From the NCBI GenBank assembly GCA_019973575.1, contig BPUI01000001.1, positions 1,686,342-1,750,341 of the forward strand: a stretch of DNA of 64,000 nt, written 5' to 3'. The notes below the pieces were generated by a model. That model saw only the letters and a list, made by a program, of their open reading frames with translations, did no database searches and was not told the origin of the DNA. Source of the stretch: Gemmatimonadetes bacterium T265 (GTDB taxonomy: Bacteria > Gemmatimonadota > Gemmatimonadetes > Gemmatimonadales > Gemmatimonadaceae). Of this stretch, positions 52,714 through 61,028 are shown in pieces; within the stretch, counting starts at the first letter, position 1; each line of letters begins with the position of its first letter. Both the position numbers and the translations under genes were made by a program.

Positions 52714-54153
52714 CTATCCGCGCCGTCGCCGCCGGATCGGGTACCGCGGTTCCCACGCCCACCGCGCGTCCATCGGATCGGCCAGCGTCCCGCGCGGCGC
52801 GAGGGGCGTCGCGCCCGGCGCCGGACGCCGCCCGCCCGCGCTCAGCGCCCCCGCGCCCAGCCCTGCCCCCACGAGCACGCCCACCGGGCCGACGACGAAC
52901 GGGTAGATGATCGCGTTGTCGGTCACCATCGGCAGCATGAGGCCGACGAGCGCGAGGAGCCCCGCGAGTGCGAGCTGCCCGGACGCGTCGTCGCCTGTGG
53001 CGTCGCCCTCCCCAAAGCCCTCGGCCGCCCCGGACCGCTCGGCGCGCCGCCAGTCGCGGACCAGGGCGCGCCCCCAGGTCACGAAGGCCGCGACGAGGGC
53101 GACGAGCCCGACGAGGCCGAGGTCGTGCCAGATGCGCAGGTAGTCGTTGTGTGGGTGCCCGACGTCCGGCCAGCGGTCGTTCATCACCGCCTGGCTCGAC
53201 CCGATGCCCTTGCCGACGATCGGCGCCTCGAGCGCGGAGGCGGTGACGTGCGCCCAGAAGAGGGGCCGGTCGCTGTCGTTGATCTCGGCGTTGTCGAGCG
53301 TGACGGTCGTGCCCGGCCGCGCCGCGTCGCCGCGGAACACACGCGCGCGGAACGGCCCGACGGTCAGGACCGCGCCGAGCGCGAGCGCCAACCCGATGCC
53401 CGGCAGCGCGAGCCGCGGCAGCCCCGCGCGCGGCCGGGCCCGGTAGTGCAGCACCGCCGTGGTGGCGACCAGCACGAGCGCAGTCGCGGTGGCCATGCGC
53501 GACAGACTCACGAACATCGCCGCCACCCAGAGCGTGACCGGGATGAGGTCCCACGCGCGGCCGTAGTACCAGCGGGCGAGGTGCCACGCGAGCGGCGCGA
53601 GGCCCGTGAGGGCGACGGCGCGCGGCTGCACGAGCCACCGGGCCTCCTGCATCGCGAGCGTCCACCCCTGCCGGGCAAGGCTCGCCGCGACGAGTCCGAG
53701 TGCGACGACGTCGAGGACGCGCACGCCCCACTCCAGCACCAGTTCGGTACGCGCGCGGCTGCGCGCCGCGAGGGCGCCCGCGCTCGCGACCGAGGCGCCG
53801 AGGAGCACGTAGGCGACGAAGTTCTGCAGCCCGTGCACGTCGGGGGGCGCCCACGCGAGACTCGCCAGGCCCCAGGCGAGGAGCGCGCCGAGTGGCGCGA
53901 GCCGGGTGAGCAGCCGCCGCGGGTACCGGGCGCATGCGAGGAGCACGAACGCCGCCACCACCGACTCGCCGACCGTCAGGGCGCCGAGCCCGCTCATCGG
54001 GCCGACGGCGCGTGTCCGGGGCACGTCGACGATCCCGCCGAGGGCGAGCGGAAGCGCGCCGAGGGCGAACAGGGCCCACGGCGGCGGGCGGCGTCCCGAG
54101 CGGCGCGGGGCGGCGTCGACGTCGGTGGCGGCGAGCGCCGGCGGCGCACTCAT
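52714..54153 (-). CDS. O-antigen ligase / polymerase family membrane protein
   Basis: A 479-residue polytopic protein. About eleven hydrophobic segments; the periplasmic loop and C-terminal block contain GKGIGSSQAVMNDRWPD and GHPHNDYLRIWHDLGLVGL, in which His-Asn-x-x-Leu is the Wzy_C/WaaL hallmark. ATG at 54153 overlaps the stop of the sugar-transferase gene (ATGA). The C-terminal 40 residues are soluble and basic. Together with the adjacent initiating enzyme it suggests an independent second polysaccharide or glycosylation pathway. Confidence 0.87.
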   Translation of the reverse strand: MSAPPALAATDVDAAPRRSGRRPPPWALFALGALPLALGGIVDVPRTRAVGPMSGLGALTVGESVVAAFVLLACARYPRRLLTRLAPLGALLAWGLASLAWAPPDVHGLQNFVAYVLLGASVASAGALAARSRARTELVLEWGVRVLDVVALGLVAASLARQGWTLAMQEARWLVQPRAVALTGLAPLAWHLARWYYGRAWDLIPVTLWVAAMFVSLSRMATATALVLVATTAVLHYRARPRAGLPRLALPGIGLALALGAVLTVGPFRARVFRGDAARPGTTVTLDNAEINDSDRPLFWAHVTASALEAPIVGKGIGSSQAVMNDRWPDVGHPHNDYLRIWHDLGLVGLVALVAAFVTWGRALVRDWRRAERSGAAEGFGEGDATGDDASGQLALAGLLALVGLMLPMVTDNAIIYPFVVGPVGVLVGAGLGAGALSAGGRRPAPGATPLAPRGTLADPMDARWAWEPRYPIRRRRRG

Positions 54154-54905
54154 GCGCCCGTCAGGGCGCGGAGCGCGCGCGCCGCGGTGCCCACCAGGAT
54201 GCGGGCGTCGAGCGCGGCCGACGCGCACGCGGCGTAGGCGAGGTCGTACTCGAGCTGCTCGTGCATCGGGCGGGACCGGTCGCCGCAGAGCTGCCACAGC
54301 CCGGTAATGCCCGGCGTCGCGCGCAACCGCTCGCGCTCGAGCGGGGTGTAGCGGTCGACGATGAACGGCATCTCGGGGCGCGGGCCGACGAGGCGCATCT
54401 CGCCGCGGAGCACGTTGTAGAGCTGCGGGAGCTCGTCGAGCCCCGCGGGCCGCAAGAGGCGGCCGACGCGCGTGACCGCGGGGTCGGCGTCGCCCGGCGA
54501 GCGCGCGTACGGCGGCGCGTCCGCGCGCATCGTGCGGAACTTCCAGATGCGGAAGCGCCGTCCGTCGCGCCCGACGCGCTCCTGGGCAAAGAGCACGGGG
54601 CCGGGCGAGTCGGCCCGGATCGCGGCGGCGGCGAGCAGCCACACGGGGGCGGTGAGGACCGCGAGGAGCGCCGCGGCGCCGACGTCGAAGGCGCGCCCGA
54701 GCCGCCGCGACCGGGGCACGCCGCCGCCGACCGGGAGGACGAGCACGTCGCGCCCGGCGACGTCCGTGCGCCAGGCCGCCGGAAGCCGGCGCGGCCCCGG
54801 GCCGGCCGGCACGATGCCGACCCGCGCGCCCCGCGCGCGCGCGGTGGAGCAGGCCGTGCGCAGCCGGTCCGGATCGAGGGGCGCGGTCACCAGCACCACG
54901 TTCAC
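54150..54905 (-). CDS. Second initiating sugar transferase (bacterial sugar transferase family)
   Basis: A 251-residue protein with an N-terminal soluble region (about 70 residues), a single hydrophobic segment (VGAAALLAVLTAPVWLLAAAAI) and the catalytic block: IWKFRTM, LDELPQLYNVLRGEMRLVGPRPE, PGITGLWQL. The absence of the four-helix N-terminal half distinguishes it from the 518-residue enzyme at 38541-40097. It should transfer a sugar phosphate to undecaprenyl phosphate. It is ten bases downstream of the lasso-B2-like gene. Confidence 0.9.
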   Translation of the reverse strand: MNVVLVTAPLDPDRLRTACSTARARGARVGIVPAGPGPRRLPAAWRTDVAGRDVLVLPVGGGVPRSRRLGRAFDVGAAALLAVLTAPVWLLAAAAIRADSPGPVLFAQERVGRDGRRFRIWKFRTMRADAPPYARSPGDADPAVTRVGRLLRPAGLDELPQLYNVLRGEMRLVGPRPEMPFIVDRYTPLERERLRATPGITGLWQLCGDRSRPMHEQLEYDLAYAACASAALDARILVGTAARALRALTGA

Positions 54906-54915
54906 GGGCGGCGCG

Positions 54916-55368
54916 TCAGACGCGCCGGATGACGGTGTACGGCCCCGTGCCCGCGGCCAGGTCGTCCACCACGCGGCCGTCGACCTCGACCCAGGCGTGC
55001 GCGGCGAACGGCTGGGCGCGCACGCCGATGACGACGTCGGCCGGCACGCCGCGCCGCCGCAGCACGACGGCGCACGCCGCCGCCCGCTGCAGGCAGGCGA
55101 CGTGAGTGACCTGGCCGCGGAGCGCGCGGTCGAGGGCGGTCCGCGTCTCCGCGATCACGGCGCGGCGCCGGTCGGGCGGGATGGGGCGGACGCCGCGCTG
55201 GACGGCGAGGAGGCGCTCGACGCCGCGCAGCCCCGCCGCCGCCAGCACCCCGCGCACGAGGACGAGCGCGCCCCACGCGTGACCGGCCCGGGCGACCGCG
55301 CGCAGCGGCCGGCGTCGCGCGGGAGGGGCCGCCGTCGCGGCGACCTCCATCAGCTCGGGACGGCGCAT
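54916..55368 (-). CDS. Lasso peptide biosynthesis B2-like protein (transglutaminase fold)
   Basis: A 150-residue protein. CLQRAAACAVVLRRRGVPA at 92-110 gives the catalytic Cys92 on its helix, FAAHAWVEVDG at 121-131 gives His124, and an Asp follows at 135-136: the Cys-His-Asp triad of the Transglut_core3/lasso-B2 family. VIGVRAQPF is also diagnostic. In lasso clusters B2 removes the leader peptide with the help of the PqqD-like B1. Here no B1, no cyclase and no precursor is adjacent; such stand-alone B2 genes occur in polysaccharide loci with unknown role. The PqqD-domain gene 7.5 kb away on the other strand is the only candidate partner. Confidence 0.85.
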   Translation of the reverse strand: MRRPELMEVAATAAPPARRRPLRAVARAGHAWGALVLVRGVLAAAGLRGVERLLAVQRGVRPIPPDRRRAVIAETRTALDRALRGQVTHVACLQRAAACAVVLRRRGVPADVVIGVRAQPFAAHAWVEVDGRVVDDLAAGTGPYTVIRRV

Positions 55369-55416
55369 GTGTCGGGTGCGGGTGGGACGTCGTGGGCGGC
55401 GGACCGGCCCATGGTA

Positions 55417-56457
55417 CTACGCACGCCCCGCCCGATCGATGCCGACGTCGGCGCCGCGTCGACGCTCCGCGCCTCGGGCCATCGCCGGGGAGGAGGGAGC
55501 TGGCGCGGCCGGTCCGCGCAGCAACCCCCAGGCCGCACTCGCGAACTTGAAGTCGCGCATCCACAGCTCCGGCGCGGTCCCCATGGCCCGGGCGAACCGG
55601 TACCGCAACTCGCAGGTGATGGCCCGCCGCCACGCCCACCGTGGCCGGCCGAACAGGCTCGCGACCCCGGGCGGCACGTCGAGGCCGGCCGAGGCGCCGG
55701 CGCCGAGGTAGAAGCTGCGGAGATATGCGAGCGTCTGCCGGTCCGCGCAGATCAGGTGCTCGACGGGCGCGTTCGGCACCCACCACCCCGTCGCGCCGGC
55801 GTCGAGGATGGCGCGCACCACGGCGGTCTCCTCACCCCCGCCCATCCCCGTGCCCACGCGGCCGAGCCGGGGCGAGTACGGGTGGCGGCGCTGCTCGTCG
55901 GCGCGCACCACGTAGTTGGCGCCGAAGGGGATCTGCTCGCCGCCGAGCGGGACCGGGGCAGGCCCGAGGTCGAGGAGCGCGAGCGCGTGGCCCACGTCGG
56001 GGAGCGCGCGGACGAGCCAGGACGGCGGGTCGGGCTCGAAGCGCGGGCGGATCGGGCCGCCGAACAGCGCCGCGTCGGGGTGCCGCCGCACGGCCTCGGC
56101 GTACCCGGCGAGCCAGTCGCGGCCGACGAACACGTCGTCGTCGGTCCACACCACGTACGCGCCGCGCGCCGCCGCCACGGCCGCGTTGCGCGCGTGCGAG
56201 AGCCCGAGGCGTGTCTCGAACACGCGGCGCAGCGGCAGCCGGTCGGTGTAGGCGTCGAGCACGCGCGCCGTGTCGTCGGTCGAGTGGTTGTCGACGACGA
56301 TCAGCTCCCAGCGGAGCCCCGCGGGGACGTGCTGCGCGACGTGGCTCTCGAGCGTGCGGCGCAGAAACGCGGCGCGGTTCCACGTGCACACGGCCACCGA
56401 GAAGAACGGCGCGTCGGCGTCGTCGGCGGGCGTCACGCCGTCGGCGGGCGTCAGCAC
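55417..56457 (-). CDS. Family 2 glycosyltransferase
   Basis: A 346-residue GT-A protein. FFSVAVCTWNRAAFL, VVDNHSTDDT, VWTDDDVFVGRDWL (metal site) and GGGEETAVVRAIL (second acidic motif) occur in order. The middle GGPIRPRFEPDPP loop is shared with a family common in exopolysaccharide clusters. The C-terminal 40 residues are Ala/Pro/Arg-rich and poorly conserved. It overlaps the next upstream GT2 gene by seven bases. Confidence 0.9.
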   Translation of the reverse strand: MLTPADGVTPADDADAPFFSVAVCTWNRAAFLRRTLESHVAQHVPAGLRWELIVVDNHSTDDTARVLDAYTDRLPLRRVFETRLGLSHARNAAVAAARGAYVVWTDDDVFVGRDWLAGYAEAVRRHPDAALFGGPIRPRFEPDPPSWLVRALPDVGHALALLDLGPAPVPLGGEQIPFGANYVVRADEQRRHPYSPRLGRVGTGMGGGEETAVVRAILDAGATGWWVPNAPVEHLICADRQTLAYLRSFYLGAGASAGLDVPPGVASLFGRPRWAWRRAITCELRYRFARAMGTAPELWMRDFKFASAAWGLLRGPAAPAPSSPAMARGAERRRGADVGIDRAGRA

Positions 56458-57410
56458 GGGCGGTCGCCCCCCGGGGCGCCCCGGGCCGTGCGGCGGGCGC
56501 CGGGGCGCGTCGCGTACCGCGTCACGTAGTGCGCCCCGCCGATCAGCTCACCGACGACGCGCGACGCATACCCGCGGGTGCGCCCGCGCACGCCGTCGCG
56601 CAGCAGCAGGGCCCAGGCGCGCGCGCCGATCCGCCGCGACCCCGGGCGGAGCAGCAGGGCCGCGTGGTACGCGCCGCGCCCGCGCGTGTACGAGCGCTCG
56701 AGCGCCGCCACGCCCGGCCCCGCGCGGCGGCCGTGGTGGTGGCGCACGGTCGGCCCCGGGAAGTAGCCGCCCGCGACGCCGAGCGCACTCGCGCGCGCGG
56801 CCATGTCGACGTCCTCGCAGTTGAATGGCGCGCCCGGCCCCATCGCGGGGTCGAAGGCGCCGGCCGCGCACACCACCGCGCGGCGGAACGCCATGTTCGC
56901 GCCCTGGACGAGCCCGGGCCAGACGTACCGGTGCGGGTGGATCCGGAACGCGGTCTCGTCGGTGCGGACCGTGATCGGGTAGTCGGCGGGGTCGTGCAGC
57001 AGCACCCGGCCGCCCCCGTAGCCGACGGCCGGGTCGACGAACACCTCGGCCCACCGGTCGAGGAAGTCGGCGGCCGGGTAGCAGTCGTCGTCGGTGAAGC
57101 AGAGCAGCGGGGCGCGCGCCGCGGCCACCCCGGCGTTGCGCGCCCGCGCGAGCCCGGGCGTCTCCTCACGCACGACGGTGACGGCCGCGGGCGCGCCGGG
57201 CACCTGCGGCGCGCGCGCGGCCTCGGCGGCGAAGCGCGCGAGCAGCGCGGGCGTCGCGTCGCGCGAGCCGTTGTCGACGAGCACCAGCTCCCACACGTGC
57301 GCGGCGCGCAGCGCGCCGAGCGCGTCCAGCGTCGGGGCGAGGCGCGCGGCGCGGTCGCGCGTGCAGACGACGAGCGCGAGCGCGGGCGGCGCCACCCCGA
57401 CGTCACACAC
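56451..57410 (-). CDS. Family 2 glycosyltransferase
   Basis: A 319-residue protein. LALVVCTRDRAARL, VLVDNGSRDAT, CFTDDDCYPAADFL (metal site) and GPGAPFNCEDVDMAARA (second acidic motif). It resembles its two neighbours on either side, so this group of four GT2 genes (55.4-60.0 kb) probably arose partly by tandem duplication. It overlaps the upstream gene by eight bases. Confidence 0.9.
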   Translation of the reverse strand: MCDVGVAPPALALVVCTRDRAARLAPTLDALGALRAAHVWELVLVDNGSRDATPALLARFAAEAARAPQVPGAPAAVTVVREETPGLARARNAGVAAARAPLLCFTDDDCYPAADFLDRWAEVFVDPAVGYGGGRVLLHDPADYPITVRTDETAFRIHPHRYVWPGLVQGANMAFRRAVVCAAGAFDPAMGPGAPFNCEDVDMAARASALGVAGGYFPGPTVRHHHGRRAGPGVAALERSYTRGRGAYHAALLLRPGSRRIGARAWALLLRDGVRGRTRGYASRVVGELIGGAHYVTRYATRPGARRTARGAPGGDRPC

Positions 57411-58683
57411 GGGACGGCCCGGGGGTGAAGAGCGACGTGCCGGCGCGTTCGGCCTCGAGCAGGATCGGGACGACGAGCCCGTGCCCGATGACGTCGGCGA
57501 GCGCCTCGCGGAGCGGGCGCATCACCGGCCCGGGCAGCCGCACCGTGCCGAGCGGGCGCCCGCCCGCGGTCACCGCGATCTCGCTCGGCCCGTGCACCCA
57601 GAAGCCGTCGGGCGCCGCGCCCAGGCCGCCGCGGACGTCGACGTGCTGCACGGGCAGCGTGGCCTCGCGCCGGAACGCGTCGAGCGCGTCGAGCGAGCCG
57701 AGCACGTCGTAGACGCCGCGCCAGTAGTAGTAGGCGCCCATCCGGTCGAGCCGGCGCTTCCAGCGGACGCGGCGGCGGAGGCGTTCGTCGAGCGCGAGCC
57801 ACGCCGCATTGGCGCGCCGCACGCGGGCCGACAGCTCGACCGGCGCGAAGGCGGCGTGCAGGATCCGGCGCTCGTCCGGGTCGTCGGGTTCGGGGGTCGC
57901 GGCGCGGATGCCGGCGCGCAGCTCGGGGTGCTTGCGCCCGAGCAGCACGTCGGCGCTCCCCTCCTGCCGCCGCGTGCGGAAAAAGGTGGCGTAGCTCGTG
58001 AAGCGGTGGTGGTGCATCGCGTGCGCGCGCCGGTCGGCGACGAACCGCACGCCCGCGCGGAGCAGGCGGTAGCCGAGGTCATAGTCTTCGCCGCCGTAGC
58101 CGCGGAAGGCGGGGTCGAAGCCGCCGCTCACGAGGTAGTCCTCGCGGCGGAGCGAGACGTTGCCCGCGCAGAAGTCGACGTAGCAGGGTGCGCGGCCCGG
58201 GCGCGCGCGGGCCGTGTAGAGATCCTCCCACCACGACCACATCTGCTGCGTGTAGAAGGGGTGCGCCGCCTCGCGCACGATCTCGCAGTCGCCCAGCACG
58301 GCCACGCGCGCGCCGGGCGGGTGGCCGGCGAGGTGGCGGGCGACGAGGTCCGGCTCGGGGACGACGTCGTCGTCGAGGAAGAGGAGGAGCGGCGCGGCGG
58401 CCGCGCGGGCGCCGGCGTCGCGCGCGGCCGCCTGGCCGCCGTTGGCGCGCGACTCCCAGCGCAGCCGCGGGAGCCGGCCGCCGCGCTGCCACGCCGCGAG
58501 CATCGCGTCGGAGCCGTCGGTGCTGCCGTCGAGGACGACGAGCACCTCGAAGGCGTCGGGCGGTACGCCGCGCTGGGCCGCGAGCCCGCCGAGGACCATC
58601 TCGAGCGTGTGCCGCCGGTTGTAGCTCGGGACGACGACGCTGATCGCGGGGGCGCCGGCCGGCGCACGGGGCGCGGCGGTCAC
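57403..58683 (-). CDS. Family 2 glycosyltransferase with C-terminal extension
   Basis: A 426-residue protein from GTG at 58683, which overlaps the upstream stop (GTGA). ISVVVPSYNRRHTL, VVLDGSTDGSD, FLDDDVVPEPDLV (metal site), GGFDPAFRGYGGEDYDLGYRL (second acidic motif, Glu-Asp). A Trp/Tyr-rich loop (QQMWSWWEDLY) precedes the latter. The last 120 residues (after about 305) form an extra region ending in a short beta-rich piece with no recognised family. The much longer open frame to 59718 is an overlap artefact. Confidence 0.88.
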   Translation of the reverse strand: MTAAPRAPAGAPAISVVVPSYNRRHTLEMVLGGLAAQRGVPPDAFEVLVVLDGSTDGSDAMLAAWQRGGRLPRLRWESRANGGQAAARDAGARAAAAPLLLFLDDDVVPEPDLVARHLAGHPPGARVAVLGDCEIVREAAHPFYTQQMWSWWEDLYTARARPGRAPCYVDFCAGNVSLRREDYLVSGGFDPAFRGYGGEDYDLGYRLLRAGVRFVADRRAHAMHHHRFTSYATFFRTRRQEGSADVLLGRKHPELRAGIRAATPEPDDPDERRILHAAFAPVELSARVRRANAAWLALDERLRRRVRWKRRLDRMGAYYYWRGVYDVLGSLDALDAFRREATLPVQHVDVRGGLGAAPDGFWVHGPSEIAVTAGGRPLGTVRLPGPVMRPLREALADVIGHGLVVPILLEAERAGTSLFTPGPSRV

Positions 58684-60023
58684 GCGACGCTCCGGGCGAC
58701 GGCGCCTCCCGCGGCGGCGTGGTCGGTGGTGTTCGGGGCGGCCGCGGCGTCGGCCAGGCGGTAGCGGCGCTCGCGGCCGCGGCTGCGCAGGTACGCCCAC
58801 GGCCCGACGGCGATGCCGCGCACGTACGCGAACACGAGGTCGCGCGGCAGCGCGCTCGGCCGGCGCAGCAGCACGCGGGCGAGCAGGCGCACGTGGTCGT
58901 GGCGCACCCACTGGAGCGCGGTCCGCGCGGCGCCGAGGTCGCGGTGCTCGACGAGGCAGCGCGTGAGGAAGGCGAAGCCGCCGACGCTGTAGCCGTAGAG
59001 CGTGCGCTTGAGCGGCGCGTACTCGCGGCGGTGGCGGTGCCAGACGACCGCGTCGGGCGTGTAGACGACGTGGTGGCCCGCGGCGAGCAGGAGGAAGAGG
59101 GCGTACGTGTCGCCGCCGGTGAGCGTGACCGTGCCGGCGTCGAGCTCGACGTCGAAGAGGCGCATGCCGACGACGAGCGACCGGCGGAAGGCGACGTTCG
59201 CCCCCGCCCCGGCCGCCCCGGCCGCGCTCGGCGGGAAGTGGCGCGGGTCGAAGACGCGGCGGGTGTACCCGCGGCCGAACCCGCCGTAGCGCTCGAACAG
59301 CCACTGCGCGGAGGTCTCGATCTCGAGCGGCATCGTGAGCCCGGTCACGGCCGCGACGCGCGAGTCGGCGAAGGGCTCGAGCATGCGCCCGATCCAGGGC
59401 GGGTCGACGACCACGTCGTCGTCGGTGTAGACGACGATCTCGCCGCGCGCGGCGCGCGCGCCGGTGGCGCGGGCCCAGTTGAGGCCCGGCCGGTCCTCGC
59501 GCAGGTAGCGGACGACGGGCCGGGCCGCGCCGCGCGCGTCGGGCGGGGCGGCCGCGTACTCCGCGACGACGCGGGCGGTGGCGTCGTCGGCCGAGGCGTT
59601 GTCGACGACGACGATCTCGCCCGCCGGGGCGCCGGGCGGGACGTCCATCGTGGTGAGCGCGCGCAGGCAGCGGCGCAGGTCGTCGGCCCGGTCGCGCGTG
59701 CAGACGACGACGCTCCAACTCGGCGGCGCGTCGGTCGCGGCGGGCGCGTCCCCGTCGCCGTCGAGCAACCAGCTCCGGACGGCGCGCGTGGCGAGCGTCG
59801 CGCGCGCCCAGCCGTCGGCGGCGATCATGGCGCGGACGGCCGCGGCGTGCACGACCTCGTCGGGCGCGGCGACGTTGACGGTCGTCAGCGTGCGGCCGCG
59901 CCAGCGCACGAGAATGAGCGCGCGCCGGTATCCCGCGACGTCCCAGTGGTCGGGAAGCGGGTCGGCGAGGTCGACGTCGAAGACGCGGGTCCGCTCGAAG
60001 TGCGGAGAGGTCGGCGGGATCAC
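58680..60023 (-). CDS. Family 2 glycosyltransferase with N-terminal accessory domain
   Basis: A 447-residue protein. Residues 10-85 form the small accessory domain also present twice in the GT2 at 3275-4948 (pattern V-D-L...PL...Y...V-R-x-x-G-x-x-L...V). The GT-A core starts at about 102 with SWSVVVCTRDRADDL; VVDNASADDAT, YTDDDVVVDPPWI and a TGGDTYALFL acidic region follow. First gene of the second minus-strand group; the inverted repeat at 60101-60131 lies about 80 bases upstream. Confidence 0.9.
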   Translation of the reverse strand: MIPPTSPHFERTRVFDVDLADPLPDHWDVAGYRRALILVRWRGRTLTTVNVAAPDEVVHAAAVRAMIAADGWARATLATRAVRSWLLDGDGDAPAATDAPPSWSVVVCTRDRADDLRRCLRALTTMDVPPGAPAGEIVVVDNASADDATARVVAEYAAAPPDARGAARPVVRYLREDRPGLNWARATGARAARGEIVVYTDDDVVVDPPWIGRMLEPFADSRVAAVTGLTMPLEIETSAQWLFERYGGFGRGYTRRVFDPRHFPPSAAGAAGAGANVAFRRSLVVGMRLFDVELDAGTVTLTGGDTYALFLLLAAGHHVVYTPDAVVWHRHRREYAPLKRTLYGYSVGGFAFLTRCLVEHRDLGAARTALQWVRHDHVRLLARVLLRRPSALPRDLVFAYVRGIAVGPWAYLRSRGRERRYRLADAAAAPNTTDHAAAGGAVARSVA

Positions 60024-60100
60024 GCAGTGCGGCGCGGTGCCGGATGCTGGGACATGACGAACGGGCGGAGGCGGGCGAGCGCGCCCCGGCGTCGCGCGAA

Positions 60101-60131
60101 CCGGATTACGTGGTCGTCATCCGTAATCCGG
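60101..60131. promoter_or_regulatory. Perfect ten-base inverted repeat upstream of the GT2 group
   Basis: CCGGATTACG (60101-60110) and CGTAATCCGG (60122-60131) with an 11-base spacer lie in the 198-base gap between the M50 protease gene (ends 60222) and the GT2 start at 60023, both on the minus strand. It could be an operator for the GT2 group or a terminator stem of the protease gene; there is no T run after it on the minus strand, which favours an operator. Confidence 0.5.
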
Positions 60132-60221
60132 GATGATTCTTAACCGCGCGTCGCCGCTCCGGGCAACGTGTGGCAGCGGTGCTCCGCCGGGGGCGGCGGC
60201 GGGCGTCGCGGGCCGTGCGCG

Positions 60222-60785
60222 CTACCCCTGCCGACGCGTGCCCAGCGTGCCCAGCGTGCGCAGCGCGTGCAGGGCGCGCGACCCGTCGGTCCCGAGCCCG
60301 GGCACGAGCTGGAGCGCGCCGCAGACGCTGAACACGACGGCGTCGAGCAGGCTCCAGTGCACCAGGCCGGCGACGGAGGATGCTGCGGCGCCCGGCAGCG
60401 GCGTGACGGCGGCCGCAAGCGCGACCGCGCAGGCCAGACTCGCGAGCGGGCCGGCGAGGGCGATCGCCGCCTGCGCGGCGGCGCAGCCGTCGAGCCCCGG
60501 ACCGTGCGCGCGGGCGTGGCCGGCGGCGGGGCAGAGGCGCACGTGGAGCGAGAGCCAGTGGAGGGGCGGCCACGGCAGGCGGATGCGGACGCCGGGGCCG
60601 AGGCCGACGACGACGCGGACCCGCGTCGCGCCGCGGGCGCGGGCCACGAAGGCGTGCGCGAGCTCGTGGGAGAGGGAGCCGAGCACGGCCCCGATCCACG
60701 CCGCCGCGAGGCACCCGGCGAGTCCCGGCCGCGCGCCGAGCACGGGGCCGAGTGGGGCGACGAGCGCGAGCACGGAACGGAGCAT
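60222..60785 (-). CDS. M50 (site-2-protease-like) membrane metalloprotease
   Basis: A 187-residue protein. HELAH at 40-44 is the HExxH zinc motif inside a membrane helix; the second motif is VPGLGTDGSRAL near residue 165, corresponding to the N/L-x-x-P-x-x-x-x-D-G of S2P enzymes and giving the third zinc ligand. Four hydrophobic segments, no PDZ domain. Short S2P-like proteins of this kind occur beside surface-protein or peptide genes; the substrate is unknown. ATG at 60785; the frame is open far upstream over the divergent gene, without domain similarity. Confidence 0.82.
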   Translation of the reverse strand: MLRSVLALVAPLGPVLGARPGLAGCLAAAWIGAVLGSLSHELAHAFVARARGATRVRVVVGLGPGVRIRLPWPPLHWLSLHVRLCPAAGHARAHGPGLDGCAAAQAAIALAGPLASLACAVALAAAVTPLPGAAASSVAGLVHWSLLDAVVFSVCGALQLVPGLGTDGSRALHALRTLGTLGTRRQG

Positions 60786-61028
60786 CGGGCGGCGGGGCGG
60801 AGTCCACGGGAGTGCGGGGCGGCACGCGCGGGGCGTGCGCGTAACGCGACGCCCGTGCCGCGCACGCGCAACCGCCGCCGCCGCGACCGCCGCGCCGGGG
60901 CCGCCGCGTCTGCGACGTCGCGCCGCAGCAGGATCGCTCCTCTGGCGCCGATCGTTCCCTGGCTGCACTGTAGGGTGCTGTACTTCCTGCCTCAGTTCGG
61001 CTCCGCAGTTCCCTCCGCCGCGCGCCCG

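Noticed and set aside
57403-59718. 771-codon frame as a GT2-GT2 fusion
   Set aside because: The upstream 345 codons are an out-of-frame reading of the GT2 gene at 58680-60023; the GTG at 58683 is the coupled start.
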